Source: Ursus arctos (taxonomy: Eukaryota > Chordata > Mammalia > Carnivora > Ursidae). Taken from it: a stretch of DNA of 64,000 nucleotides. Both the position numbers and the translations under genes were made by a program. The stretch lies in contig NW_026622952.1 in the NCBI RefSeq assembly GCF_023065955.2, positions 29,126,313-29,190,312 on the forward strand. Reading direction: 5' to 3'. Under the pieces are notes generated by a model, which was given only the letters and a program-made list of their open reading frames with translations, did no database searches and was not told where the DNA came from. Below are positions 23,130 to 35,793 of this stretch, in pieces (the first letter of the stretch is position 1; the number at the start of each line of letters is the position of its first letter).

Positions 23130-25030
23130 TTTTGATAATCGCTCTGAATGTAAATGGACTAAATGCACCAATCAAAAGACATAAGGTATCAGAATAGATT
23201 TTTAAAAAAACAAAAACAAGATCCATCCATATGCTGCCTCCATCATTTTAGACCTAAAGACACCTGCAGATTGAAAGTGAGGGGATAGAGAACCATCTAT
23301 CATGCTAATAGACATCAAAAGAAAGATGGAGTAGCCATACTTTCATCAGACAAACTAGATTTCAAAACAAAGACTGTAATAAGAGATGAAGAAGGGCGTT
23401 GGGTCATAATTAAGGGGTCTATCCAGCTTGAGACCACCCAAATGTATTAATCAATTAATAATAAATATAAAGAAACTCATTGATAATAATACAATAATAG
23501 TAGGGGACTTTAAAACCCCACTTACAGCAGTGGCCAGATCACCTAAGCAGAAAAACAACAAGGAAACAATGGCTCTGACACTGGACCGGATGGACTTAAC
23601 AGATATATTCAGAACATTTCAACCTAAAGCAGCAGAATGCACATTCTTCTTGACTGCACATGGAACATTCTCCAGAATAGATCGCATATTGGTTCACAAA
23701 TCAGCTGTCAACAAGTACAAAAAGATTGAGATCTTACCGTGCATATTTTCAGATCACAATGAAACTGGAAGTCAACCACAAGAAAAAATTCAGAAAGACG
23801 TCAAATACATGGAGGTTAAAGCACATCCTTCTAAAGAATGAATGGGTCAACCAGGAAATTAAAGAAGAATTAAAAAAAAATACATGGAAGCAAATGAAAA
23901 TGAAAGGATGACAGCCCAAAACCTTTGGGATGTAGCAAAGGTGGTCCTATGAGGGAAATATATTGCAATACAGGCCTACCTCAGCAAGCAAGAGAAGTCC
24001 CAAATACACCACGTAAACTTACACCTGAAGAAGCTAGAAAAGGAACAGCAAATGAAACCTAAAGCCGGCAGAAGAAGGAAAATAATAAAGATTAGAGTAG
24101 AAATAAATGATATAGAAACCAGCAAAACAAAGCAGTAGAACGGATTAATGAAACTAAGAGCTGGTTCTTCAAAAGAATTAATAAAATCGATAACCCCCTA
24201 ACCAGATTTATCAAAAAGAAAAGAGAAAGGACCCAAAGAGATAAAATCATGAATGAAAGAGGAGAGACACAACCGTCACCACAGAAATACTATTATAAGA
24301 GAATAGTATGAAAAATTATATCCCAACAAACTGGGCAACCTGGAAGAAATAGACAACTTCCTAGAAACTGACAAACTACCAAAACTGAAACAGGAAGAAA
24401 TAGAAAATTTGAATAGACCCATAACTAGTAAAGAAATTGAATCAGTAATCAAAAATCTCCAAACAACAATAACAAAAAAGTCTTGAGTCAGATGTCTTTC
24501 CAGGGGAACTCTACTAGACATTTAAAGAAGAGTTAATACCTATTCTTCTCAAACTGTCCCAAAAATGGAAATGGGAGGAAAACTTCCAAACTCATTCCCT
24601 GAAGCCAGTGTTACCTTGGTTCCAAAACCAGACAAAGACTCTACTAAAAATGAGAATTACAGACCAATATTCCTGATGAACATGGATGCAAAAATTCTCA
24701 ATAAAATACTAGCAAATTGAATTCTACAGTACATTAAAAGAATTATTTACCACAATCAAGTGGGATTTATTCCTGGGCTGCAGGTGTGGTTCAATATTTG
24801 CAAATCAACCAATGTGATATATGGATATGTATAGAAAGAATAAGAACCACATGATCCTGTCAACAGATGCAGAAAAGGCATCTGACAAATATAGCATCCT
24901 TTCCTGATAAAAACCCTCAACAAAGTAGGGATAGATGGAACATACCTCAACATCGTAAAGGCCACACATGAAAGACCCACAGTTAATATCATCTTCACTG
25001 GGGAAAAACTGAGATCCTTTCTCCTATGGT
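23130..25030 (+). pseudogene. LINE-1 ORF2 endonuclease and partial RT remnant
   Basis: The ORF2 reading starts near 23130 (residues LNVNGLNAPIKRHK) and covers the APE-type endonuclease. The best frame is 23428-23841. There the usual GDFNT catalytic motif reads GDFKT, losing an active-site Asn, while the SDHNE motif near its end is kept. Beyond 23840 the frame shifts several times through the linker and the start of the RT domain. The RT sequence stops at about 25030 before the catalytic box. The intact enzyme nicks DNA and primes reverse transcription, but this copy is inactive. Confidence 0.85.
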
Positions 25031-25034
25031 CAGG

Positions 25035-25355
25035 AAACAACAGGTATTGATGAGGATGTGGAGAAAGGGGAGACTCTTACGCTGTTGGTGGGATGCAAAC
25101 TGGTGCAGCCAGTCTGGAGAACAGTATGGAGGTTCCTCAGAAAGTTAAGAATAGAATGACCCCATGATCCAGCAATTGCACTACTGGGTATTTACCCAAA
25201 GGATACAAAAATACTGATTCAATACTGATGCAAATACTGATTTGATACATGCACCCCAATGTTTATAGTGGCATTATCAACAATAGCCAAATGGTGGAGA
25301 GAGCCAAATGTCCATTGACAGATGAATGGATAAAGAAGAAATGGTATATATACAC

Positions 25356-25406
<51 letters not shown>

Positions 25407-25838
25407 GAATATTACTCAGCCATCAAAAAGAATGAAATCTTGCCATTTGCAATGACATGGATGGAGCTAGAGTGTATTATGCTAAGTGAAATAAGTCAGA
25501 GAAAGATAAATACCATACAATCTCATTCATATATGGAATGTAAGAAAGAAAATAGGTGAACATATGAGGGAACAAGGGGGAAAAGAAAAAAAGAGAGAGA
25601 GAGGGAAACAAGACATAAGAGAGTCTTAACAATAGAGAAGGAACTGAGGATTGTTGGAGGGAGGTGGGAGAGGGATGGATTAGATGGGTGATGAGCATTA
25701 AAGAGGTTCTTGTTATGATGAGCACTGGGTGTTGTATGGAAGTGATGAATCACTGAATTGTACTCCAGAAACTAATATTGCCCTGTACGTTCACTACCTA
25801 AAATTTAAATTAAAAATTAAAATTAAAATAAAATAAAT
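25035..25838 (+). pseudogene. LINE-1 ORF2 C-terminus and 3'UTR after a deletion
   Basis: After the junction near 25031-25045 the sequence resumes in the ORF2 C-terminal region (GATGAGGATGTGGAGAAAGG) and runs into the 3'UTR with GGGTGATGAGCATTAAAGAG and an A/T-rich tail ending AAATAAATAAAA. The junction bases AGGAAACAACAGG occur in similar form at both normal L1 positions, which suggests a microhomology-mediated deletion or template jump. Confidence 0.8.
25361..25404. repeat. CA dinucleotide repeat inside L1
   Basis: Twenty-two uninterrupted AC units lie in the ORF2/3'UTR region of the L1. The length makes it a likely polymorphic marker. Confidence 0.93.
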
Positions 25839-25852
25839 AAAAGTAGGGAACC

Positions 25853-26860
25853 TATTCTTGTAAAGCATAGGTCATTTGGGTGTTTACAGATTATGTTTTG
25901 TTTTTAAACAGTGTGTAATAATAGTCCAAGTATTTAGACTAGTAACTATAAGTGATAGTTACTGTTAGAGACTTTGTTATTTTATGTCCCAGAGGGAAAG
26001 AAAATATTATTTTGATTTCTTCAAATAAATATCACATTAAAAAATGTGATGTATCACAACTGAAATATCAGCAAATGAAATACTTGTATAGAGTAAGTCT
26101 CCTCAGATCACAAACACAGTGTCAAGAGCTAAATAAATCTCCCTCTGAGCTGTGCTGCACTGCACTCCTCTTCCCTCCCACTGGGACCCCGCCTAAGTCT
26201 ACTGCATTTCTGCTACCTGTCAGTTACACAGCTAACTTTTACACATAATAAAACTCTCTATGGCTCTTGATTTTACAAAGGATGACTTTTCAGTACTATT
26301 GATGTCCAGTAAATCATTTTTTATATCATTTCTTGCTTGGCCACTACTGGTTTCAAATTGCATCTAATCCGAAGATTCTAATATAGTGAATGTATTTCTC
26401 TAATTAGATCAAGTGATCTGATTGATTTTCACTTCTGATATATATTTTAAAACTAGGAAACATTAATTTATAGTTTTTTATTTAAGCCAAGTAATTATAG
26501 ATGACATCCATTCAATGTACCACAATTTGAATATGAATAATATATAAAACTTTATCTTAGGACTATGCACCAATGCGTCAGCATGCTTTCTAATGTTTGT
26601 AATCAGTATTAAACAGTATCATGTAAGCATTAAGTACCTGGGCATGAAATTGAAAGCTTAAGCTCTCATTGTCATCATAGAGACTAATAAGCACAGACAC
26701 TGATGGGGAGGTTTAACTTCAGGTTGGGTATATGGAAATAAAAACTTGCTGTTTTGCTAATGCAAAATCAACCATATTCATTTCCTAAAGAAACAGCACA
26801 TCACCACTTGGTGGGTATTTCAAGTGATTTAATTAGACTTGTAGAAATTGACTTTTCTTA
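25853..26860. other. Non-coding DNA, possible decayed LTR near 26.2 kb
   Basis: No gene is seen. The stretch 26140-26270 is GC-richer than its surroundings and ends with AATAAAACTCTC, which is reminiscent of an LTR polyadenylation region. I cannot assign it to a family. Confidence 0.45.
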
Positions 26861-26876
26861 CTATTAGTAATAGTAG

Positions 26877-27074
26877 GGGCGCCTGGGTGGCTCAGTCGTT
26901 AAGCGTCTGCCTTCGGCTCAGGGCGTGATCCTGGAGTTCTGGGATCGAGCCCCACGTCAGGCTCCTCCGCTGGAAGCCTGCTTCTTCCTCTCCCACTCCC
27001 CCTGCTTGTGTTCCCTCTCTCGCTGGCTGTCTCTATCTCTGTCAAATAAATAAATAAAGTCTTTAAAAATAAAC
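26877..27074 (+). mobile_element. Young SINEC with perfect 16-bp target duplication
   Basis: Complete head GGGCGCCTGGGTGGCTCAG, GGCGTGATCCTGGAGTTCTG, the CTCGCTGGCTGTCTCTATCT block and the AAATAAATAAAGTCTTTAAA end. CTATTAGTAATAGTAG is identical at 26861-26876 and 27075-27090. The intact duplication and the close match to the young form indicate one of the most recent insertions in the window. Confidence 0.97.
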
Positions 27075-27090
27075 CTATTAGTAATAGTAG

Positions 27091-30000
27091 TAATGAGTAT
27101 TAGTGTTCATTATTAAGAGGGGTCAACATTTGTTTTCTTAAAGGGCCAGATATAATATTATTTTTTAAGTTTGAGTTACTAGTTGTATTGTTTAATTACT
27201 TCATCATCATAGTTAAAAGCCTTATTATAATAAAAAATTACACATGATATTAAGAACTTTTATTTTTATTTCCTGATATTTCTATTTGTGAGAAGGAAGA
27301 AAAGGAGATATTTTGATATGGAAGAAAAAGTTAAGAAACATTTAGTATCTGGAATAGAGATCTCTGCAATATTTAAGATGTAATGATAAATTGGTGATGA
27401 TGGATTTCATTTTCTTTAAACAATTAACTTAAAACAGGTTTATTAAAACATGACCTAATCAGTAATCCATTGTGTATATTCTCAACTAAAGTCATTCACT
27501 GATTTTTTGGAATTTGGAATTTTCCCAATACAATCTAGGTTTCAATTTGTAGAAGATAAAGTACATAAACAAGTTGCGAGGAGAGAAAATGGAGAAAAAG
27601 AAAAAATTAAGACAAACTAATGCTAAGCAGAAAAATGTTTGAATGCTTAAATGAAATATTTAGGTTGTCTTGTATTTTCCTTCAAACTAATATATTTGAT
27701 AAAAATTCTTATCTGGCCTTGACCAGCCCTCAACCTCATTTCAAGAAGAGACAAAGACTAAAATACTAATAGACCTGATTCACATCCTTTGTAATTGTGA
27801 ACAAGAGTTTGCATTGATGTGGGCATGAATCTGGCTCATTGAGAACGTCACCCATTTATTGTAAACAGTCCTCATTGCAAGAAATGGAAATGTTAATTTT
27901 AGTTACGTTGCTTAATAAAAAATAAAGGTTTCAAAAATTTTGTTTGTATTCTTGAATTGTTAGCGTATCATAGACTTTGTCCATACGTATGTGTAACAAA
28001 ATTTAATGTACCTATAAAACATATATAATTGATGCCCATTCCAGACAAAATTGAGAAATATCCAGATCCCTGAAATTATATCAGTGGTTCATAATTGAAC
28101 ATGTAGAATATATTTGTCAGCCTAGTCTTCCTGTTAATTAACAATGTGTAAATGACTGAAATCCCCTGTAACACTGTGAAATATAAATTCTAGTAACCAC
28201 CCACATAATTTGAAATTATGTTCCTTCTTTGATTTTCTTGTACACGACTATCTTTTCAATCAACTATTCCGTTTTCTATGTAGTTGGTTTTGTCACTTTA
28301 TTTGCTTTTTGCCAGAGCATTGGTGTGAGACACTTCTGTAGATGTTCTTAAAAGTTTTTAATTTAATTGCTGTTTGTTTAAAGAAAAGCTTCCTACATGC
28401 TTAAAAACATATATTTGAACTGCATCAAATTAACTTGCAGTAGAATGACATAAGTAAAAGGAACACACCATTGCATTCTTGTTTATTTTATATTGAAAGG
28501 ATCCCATGCTTGAGGAAGGATGTAAGAGGAAGTGTAATCTCTCTCTGGATCATGAAGATTCGGGTGGAAAGGATCAAAGATACACTAAAGTAAGCATTAG
28601 TGTTCCCTTAGCAAGGTCTCATTTTCCATGTTAAGTCTTCATTTCACCTTTACGTTTTCAAGGTAAAGTGCTATTCATTTCCTTTCCTTCCTTTGGTTAT
28701 TGAATTGTGATTCTTGTAGTCTGATTATCCTATGAGTCTGTTCCTTGGTCATGAGAAGAATGAAGTATTTATAGATTTTGTGATTGTTCTATTTGTTTTT
28801 GAGGTGAATTAGTCTTAATGGTTGGTGAGGAAGGAGATGAATACAGGATCACAAGATCCTCAGGCTCTGATGCTAAATTTCACCAGCTCCAGCGTGATCT
28901 CAGGCTGGTCAGCCCAACACCCTGTCCTTCCATTATCCATTCACAGAACAAATGCACGGCATCATGGGAGACCAAGAAATGCTCAAAACCTCCCTTGGGA
29001 CTTGAAAATGAAACCGAGAAAAGTCAGATTATAAATGAGAGGAAAGTGGGTGGGAAATAAATGGCTAACTGAAACGTGCTATATGTTACTAATGAGATTT
29101 GACATGATGCTCCTGAGATGTTTACTAGCTCATACTTTAAAATCTTAAAAAAAAAAATTACTTTTCTTCAACAATCTTATTGCTACTGACATCGAAAAAT
29201 TTGGAAAATGAAGAATATAAAATATATTAGAAAACATACTTGCTATTTAGAGACCTTCTTTGCTTATTCATTGATTTCTTCAAGAAACAGTGGATCATTG
29301 TTGCTGTGTGCCAATTGTGATCATGACTGGTTGCTTAATTTTTTTCTTCTTCTTTGGTAACCTGAGAATTATAATTGCAGCACTCTTATAAATATGTTGT
29401 ACAAATTAAATGTATGAATGCATGCGGTGCCCTTCAGAAAGTACATAGGGGCAAAATAAGAACTCAGTTGTGGAGGATATCTTTATTATAATTTAAATTA
29501 ATGTTTGTTGAAAGAGGTGAATTTAATTACAGATAAAACACTCTGGGCATTCAAAAGAGAGAGAAATATATTTCTCTCACAAATGTCATCTGGATGCTTC
29601 TTTTTTTCTCTAGTCCTATCTTTGCTTTTCCTTCCTCTAATCACTCTGGGAGGTAGCTTGAGAACTGAAAAATAGTTTTTCGTTCACACAGACCCTGGTT
29701 ACTCAGGTCTGTTCCTTAGCGAATCGTTCAGGGATCAAGATGTGATTTCTTATTGTGAGATGTGTAAAATGTTTGAAGCATAATGGGTCATCCATGCTTA
29801 CTGGCTTGTCATTAAGAGGCCCATTTTAATATAATTTAAGACCGATTCACTGTAATGGTGGCTTACGATGTTAGGAAAAAGACAGTTTTGAAAATCAGAG
29901 AGAATGCCCAAAGATAAAAATAATTCATTTGACTCTATGGAAACATAAAGAATAAATAAATGCAAACAGTGCATTGAGTCATTTACTATTGTATAATAAA

Positions 30001-31009
30001 GAAGTCACAGAGATGAAATGTACAACGTAAGGAATATAGTCAATAAAAACACAGAGTAAATTGAAGGAAATAGTAAGGATTATTTGGAACATATCAGTCA
30101 CATTTAGTGACTCAAGAAAAGTTAATATGTATAATTTGTGGTGAGAAAAATTGATACATTTTCTTGTACACTTAAAAAATCTTAAAAGGGGGCTTAGAAG
30201 TTCTCTTTTCTAAGGTCCTGTGGAGGTTTTAGCATGGATTTTATGAATCTGAGTGAAATCCATGCCCCTGGCACATGGAGCTTAGATCTAAGGACTTGGT
30301 CTGTTTCTCTCCTGGCATCTCTTTGCCAAAATTTGGCAAAGCTTTATTCTAATACCTGGTAAAAGAAAAGGTAATATTTCCTTCAGCTACTACTGGTAGC
30401 ATGAACGCCACTTGAATTACTAATTTCATTCTCAATAATGAAGATAATATTTAATCTTGGACTTTTATGTCTAGAACATTCTCAATGATCATTCTGATTT
30501 TCATTTATAACATTGTCTTAGTATGTATGTATACATCTGTCAAAATTGGGGAAGAAAACATCCATTCATAGATAGTGGAATTTGTTATTATTTTTCTGTC
30601 TGTAATCATTAAGAATGGAAACGACGATTTCAGTCCAGGAAAAGCAACCAAGTTCATGGTAACAGTGGTGACTGTACACCATAGTCATAGTCAGAGAGGA
30701 AGAGAGAGAGAGAGAGAGGGAAAATATACACTGACTTATTAGTAAGATTTTTTAATTATAAAAAAGTAGGCTTTTGAAAATTCAGTGATGGCATAGTAAA
30801 ATTTTTTAATGTATTTAAGCATAAAAATTGGGGAAATAAAATATTTTAGTCAAAGAATTTTGCAGTATGATATATGTATTTTCCAGAGAACAAATATTTT
30901 CCAGTATTCTGGTTCTCCTCCATCTGAGCCTGTTGTAGGATTGTAGTGTTCTGACCCGTGTGGTTGGATGTGGCCAGTGTAAGATGAAGCAGCAGCTTTA
31001 TGAAACAGC
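27091..31009. other. AT-rich repeat-poor DNA, nothing recognised
   Basis: Nearly 4 kb shows no gene, RNA or confident transposon. A GA microsatellite lies at 30699-30718 and a 20-bp perfect inverted repeat at 29559-29578. The short open frames around 28.8 kb overlap each other in two frames and show no domain. Confidence 0.55.
30699..30718. repeat. GA dinucleotide repeat
   Basis: About ten GA/AG units lie in a purine-rich stretch on the + strand. Confidence 0.85.
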
Positions 31010-31470
31010 TGTTTTGTATTCTTTCACTAGATGGTCCATCAGGTGCTGCCATAAGAAGGGATGCAGGAGAGATTCGGGAAGACAAAGTTTATTTACTCAC
31101 AGATCCTAGAGAGGCAGTCACTGCATAGCAAGAGGGGCCACAAGGAGGGCATCATGGTAGTGTGTTCAACCAAGCAGGTAGGGAGCTGAAAGAAGTGGAG
31201 CAGGAAGGGAAGGGAAAGAGGGGACCTTTGGCAAGTGCCTTTCCTGTGGGTCAGAGTGGAGTATCCCAGCAAAAAGGCATGAGATTTAGTTGGCATAGTT
31301 GATGTCACTAGGTCACAGTCAGGGCAAAAAGGGTTATTGCACCAGGGGCCAGCCTTATCACTCTTGCTCCTGGTCATCTGGCCAAGGTGCTGAGAGACTG
31401 TTCGCCAGGATGTTGAGGCAACAGGAAACCATGAAGCTTTACGTTTTATGATGCACAAGCATATAACGGG
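31010..31470 (-). mobile_element. Possible old solo LTR (ERVL-like), antisense
   Basis: This 460-bp block is clearly GC-richer than its flanks. On the minus strand it carries GTAAATAAACTTTG, an AATAAA-type signal, followed by a short GA-rich end. Such a layout is common in old ERVL LTRs. Family and exact borders cannot be fixed by eye, and the 121-codon minus frame inside has no known domain. Confidence 0.4.
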
Positions 31471-31663
31471 TTTCCATTTCCTAAATCAGTGACAGAAAAA
31501 TACAGCACGTTTCACCTAATCTGTAATTTTAACATTCCGCTATGTTTAATACTAACAGTTTACTAAAGTAATGTCTATTAAAGGAAGGTGAGTTTTACTT
31601 CCAATGACTTTTTCTTTTACTTCCACAAGTCCCATTTAGATCTTTCTGCAATATGTTTATTCT

Positions 31664-31865
31664 CTCTCTCTCTCTCTCTCTTCTTTTTAGAGCAGGAGAG
31701 AAAGAAGTGGGGCAGGCGCAGAGGGAGAGGGAGAGAGAGAATCTTAAGCAGACTCCATGCCCAGCATGGAGCCCAATGGGGGACTTGATTTCACAACCCT
31801 GAGATCATGACCTGAGCCGAAACCAAGAGTCAGATGCCCAATCAACTGAGCCACCCAGGTGCCCC
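31664..31865 (-). mobile_element. SINEC, older form, antisense
   Basis: The right end is the complement of GGGGCACCTGGGTGGCTCAG, with the older GATCATGACCTGAGCCGAAA and CAACCCTGAGATCATGACC block. The left end has an expanded TC run (31661-31681). AATATGTTTATTCT at 31650-31663 and 31868-31881 is the target duplication. Confidence 0.94.
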
Positions 31866-32019
31866 AAAATATGTTTATTCTTATTTTACTGTGTTGTTCT
31901 TTCATTATGATTTCTGTTTATTTGTTAATTTCTCTGAACACCGTTTTGGAGCTTTTGAGATTGTTGTCTTAGATCCGTGGAGTTATAACTCATGGGCTGG
32001 TTAAGCCTACTGACTCCAG

Positions 32020-32185
32020 GGCCAGAGTGTCTTGGTTTTCATTCCACGGCTGCCATTTACAAATCATGTGGTCTTGGGCAAGTTGTGTAACATCTCTGCA
32101 TCTCGGCTTCACATTTGTAGAGTAGGATAACAATAATGCCTACCTCAGAGACTTGTCATAAAACTAAAATAGTTTTCGTAGTAAG
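32020..32185 (+). repeat. MIR SINE, sense
   Basis: The core GTGGTCTTGGGCAAGTTGTG, followed by CTCTGCATCTCGGCTTCAC and AATGCCTACCTCAGAGAC, is the standard order of MIR. It is diverged, ancient and non-coding. Confidence 0.85.
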
Positions 32186-32365
32186 ACTAGAGGAAACTGA
32201 AGGAGCCTATGGCCTGTAAGTCCTATGGAAGATTCTGCAACTATCACTGTTTTCAACACCCTGGGACTGTTTTTTCTTGCTCACTTGTTCATGGTATCTG
32301 GAGCCTTCTTTCTTCTTCCTTTACCAAAGCCATTCACTAAATATGCGGTATTTTATCTAGAATCG

Positions 32366-32418
32366 TTAGGTGTTTATGGGTTTCAGGGTGTTTAGGTGTT
32401 TAAAGGGTTTCAGGGTAG
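32366..32418. repeat. Imperfect tandem duplication, about 26-bp unit
   Basis: TTAGGTGTTTATGGGTTTCA and TTAGGTGTTTAAAGGGTTTC begin two adjacent units, each ending CAGGGT plus one to three bases. It looks like one slippage duplication that has since diverged. Confidence 0.8.
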
Positions 32419-32653
32419 TGAGGCCTGGCATGTTGTTGGATGTCAGATCCATTTGGTTGAATATTTCTTACGATTATCTGCCGGGTTCTACTAAAATAGC
32501 TATATTGGGATAGAACGATATAGGTCTATACAGCAAAAGAAGATAATTTAAGCGAACGTAATCGAGGCAGCCCCTTTTGTATTTTCCAAGATTATGCAAA
32601 TGGTTCTTTCCATTTAAGAAAGTAAGTATTTTTATGAAAATAGTGTCTGTTTT

Positions 32654-32856
32654 GGGGCACATGGGTGGCTCACTAAGTTAAGTGTCTGACTCTTGATTTT
32701 GGCTCAGGTCATGATCTCAGGGTTGTGAGATCAAACCCCACGTCAGACTCGGTGCAGAGTCGGCTTGAGATTCTCTCTTTCCCTCTCCCCTTCCCCCAGC
32801 TCACACTTTCTCTAGATAGATAGATAGATAGATAGATAGATATCTTTTTTAAAAAA
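32654..32856 (+). mobile_element. SINEC, older form, with TAGA microsatellite tail
   Basis: The head GGGGCACATGGGTGGCTCAC is followed by TCTTGATTTTGGCTCAGGTC, the older subfamily form. The 3' end carries seven TAGA units (32812-32842) before the A-tail. GAAAATAGTGTCTGTTTT and GAAAATAATGTCTGTTTT flank it (32636 and 32857). Confidence 0.95.
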
Positions 32857-32874
32857 GAAAATAATGTCTGTTTT

Positions 32875-35437
32875 GGATCTATATAGAAACAAACAGAATT
32901 AAAATAAAATAACCAGATTTTTATAGGTTATATTTTTTAAAAATCTATTTTACCACTCTCAGTCTATACTTTATTTATACACTCACAAGACTTTTTTGTC
33001 AAAATCCACTTTTGGAGAAACTCATATCAAATTGAAGTCAAAATTCTTTCAACAATAAAACAATTTAACAGAGACTTTATAACAAATATTTATCTTAATT
33101 GTCTTACAGATTTGTCAATAAGCTATTTTAAGAAATGCCAAGAGATTTTATTCCACACTTTCAGAAAGATAAAAAATTAAATCCATCCATTTCTGCCATT
33201 GTAAGAACTATCGTGATTAATTGTTCTCATCAAATCTGGCCAACTCCGGTAATATAAAGCATACAGTTTACATACTCAGGCACTTCTTAGCAATGATAAT
33301 TTCTCTTTTGAGATTTGAACTGTAGGAAGAAATCATGAGGACACTAACGAGAGAACACAGCATGATTAAAGACCAATCCTGCTTAAAAATAAAAGTTTAA
33401 TTTTTCATGTGGCACAACTTTAAACTATTTGCATCAGTTTCAATAGTTCACTTTCTATTCTGAAGAGTTTATGAATGATTCAGCATCACCAAGGGACAAT
33501 ATCTAAAGAAACAGAAGTTAATAAGAGTATCTTTTGTACATGCCTATTCTTACTAAGATCACTATAAATTGGCCTAAAATTCATTATGCATTTTTATTTA
33601 ATAGAATACTAAATGTAATATTCTATTTTATTTTATGTATGTATTTGTGTATGAATAGATATATATACTAGTCTATTAATCTATCATGTATAATATATGT
33701 ATATAATCTGTCATCTACAGATATTATTTAGTTTTTCCAGGTTAGTTCAAATTCAGTGTTATATCCTGGAGTTTATTACCTGTCTGTGAATGATCTCCAG
33801 AGTCCACTTATTTACCAGACCTGCTACACTAAATTTATCCTTAGGAATAACATCAGTTAATTATAATATGTAGAATAAAATTGACATACATAAAGATACA
33901 CTGTCAAGATTGCAATACATTCCATGGATTTGCATGGGTGGTCAGGAAGTTCTAAATTTCTGTTCTAAATTCACATCAAAAGCGAATCCTCAAAATTGGT
34001 GTCAGAATCACTATTACAGTTCACACTTAATCAAGGGTGACTGACAGCTCTCAAGTCCTACCACTCCCTTTTCCTTCTGCCACACATCTAGGAAAGTGGA
34101 TTAGAAACCCCAGGTGCTCCCTCCTTTAACTCCCACTGGGAAGTCCAAACAACACAAGACCTGGACCAAATAAGGGAACTATCACCCTAGCTTAAGCCCT
34201 TAATCACATTAAAAGCCAAACCAGTCTCATTTCCCTAATTCTTTCAAGCAATTTTTGAATCTGATTGGGTGCTCCCTGCTCTCCCCCACCTCATTAGATG
34301 AATAGTAAATGTTTCCACACCTGTGGGGGCAAGTGCAGCATCGTCAGCCTTGGCATCTGGATACCTTTTGGCTGGAGGTCAACCCAGTATTTTTGGAGTG
34401 TCCACAACAGGCATTATTTAATGAGCTGGTAAATGAAGAAGAAAGGAAGAATTTGGAGTAAAAGGGGCTTAATCTAGTTTTACTTATGATGGTTTTGAAG
34501 TAGTTTGGGATGTGCAATTAGGTATGTCACGTATACCCTTGGCCATAAGTGTTGAATTTAGGAGTCTGGACACTGGCAGCTTGAGCACATCAGCATGTGC
34601 ATGATGATCAACAGCTGGGGGGTGATGGGATCACCCAGGAGGTGAAGAGAATGAGAGAGTGAAGGCTAAACACGTTGCTTTTGCTTACTTCTACCTTTGT
34701 ATTATTTACTACTCCTTCTGCTCTTTACCGCGTCTCCTTGAGATACTATTCTCACCAATGTATTCAACCTTAATGAACATGACTGAACTTCAACCCAACT
34801 GGAAGCCACAGATTATTTGTTTTTACATAAAAGAGCAATTTTATGTTAGCAGAGAGAGGAGGAATGGTGTTTCCAAATATTGGTTATGCCAGGCTAAAGT
34901 TTATCATTGTGTCTACGAGATAAGAACCTATTCATTAATTTGAGTTTCATAGGGACTAACAGTTAATTTGGAATACCAAACAGGTGAGACCTGCTAATTA
35001 GAGTTATACAGTTATATTTAAGACTGCTTGAATCTGCTGCTACTTAATCAAGTTTAATAGTTAGTTTATCTTATTATTCAAAAATAACTGGGATAAATGA
35101 AAATAATCTTTATATTTTAGGTCAATCTTTTGAAATCCCAATGTCCAGGTCATAACCAAGACAACTAAATAAACATTTCAGGGTTGGGTCCCAGACATAA
35201 TAATTTTTAAATCTCCATGCATGACTCCAATATGCATCCAAGTTTTAAGAACATCACTGCAGGTGAACTGACTTTAGTAGAAAGAAGCAATATTTAGGTC
35301 TTAGTTTTAAATGTAGCCTATACCTTGTTTCAGAATGGATTCAAGATGTTGCATATAGCTATGCTGATTCAAATATAACTGCTGTTTAATCAGTTAACTA
35401 GGCTTTTATTCAATGAAAAATGTAGGCCTTTATAGCT
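32875..35437. other. AT-rich DNA, nothing recognised
   Basis: There is no gene or confident transposon. The region around 34.0-34.7 kb is less AT-rich but has no open frame or motif I can interpret. Confidence 0.55.
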
Positions 35438-35545
35438 CCATTTTAGATAAGAAAATTGAGGCTTAGAAGGATCAAGTCACTTTCTAAAAACACACAACTA
35501 GTGAGTAATGGAGAGGTCATTTAAAACCAAGTTTTTCTGGTTATT
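35438..35545 (-). repeat. MIR SINE fragment, antisense
   Basis: CCATTTTAGATAAGAAAATT, GAGGCTTAGAAGGATCAAGT and CACAACTAGTGAGTAATGGA occur in the order of a reverse-complement MIR core. Confidence 0.7.
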
Positions 35546-35793
35546 TTCAGAGGTTAATTCACCTAGGCAACATAGCTCAGTGAGTCACAGGTCAGGAATC
35601 CAGGATTTTTAATATTTTGTTCAAGTACTCTGAGAACTTGCTGTATTTAGTTTCCCCATCTCTCAAAATGAATGTAAGGTAATATTAAATTGTAGCATTT
35701 TTAATAAGGCATGATTCAATAAACATAAAAAAGTTTAGAAGTATTTATGTAAAAGTGATCAAAAGCTTTGGAAACTTAAGGGTAACTATCTTT

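Larger units (their letters stand above)
20889..25838 (+). mobile_element. Carnivore LINE-1 with both ends but internal deletions
   Basis: The segment holds, in order, an L1 5'UTR (GC-richer, about 20889-22480, split by two SINECs), the C-terminal part of ORF1, the endonuclease and N-terminal RT part of ORF2, the ORF2 C-terminus and a carnivore-type 3'UTR with an A-rich tail. The coiled-coil part of ORF1 and most of the RT domain, including where the catalytic FADD box should be, are missing. AAAACTAAGAAACC at 20875 and AAAAGTAGGGAACC at 25839 (11 of 14 identical) may be the aged target duplication. Without its SINEs it is roughly 4.6 kb, against about 6 kb for a complete L1. Many stops and frame shifts show that it is dead. 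Confidence 0.85.

Noticed and set aside
25361..25404. Regularly repeated short units as a CRISPR array or similar
   Set aside because: These are simple dinucleotide repeats in a mammalian L1. There are no spacers.
31093..31458. Minus-strand frame of 121 codons
   Set aside because: It lies within a GC-richer LTR-like block, has no known domain and is better explained by composition.
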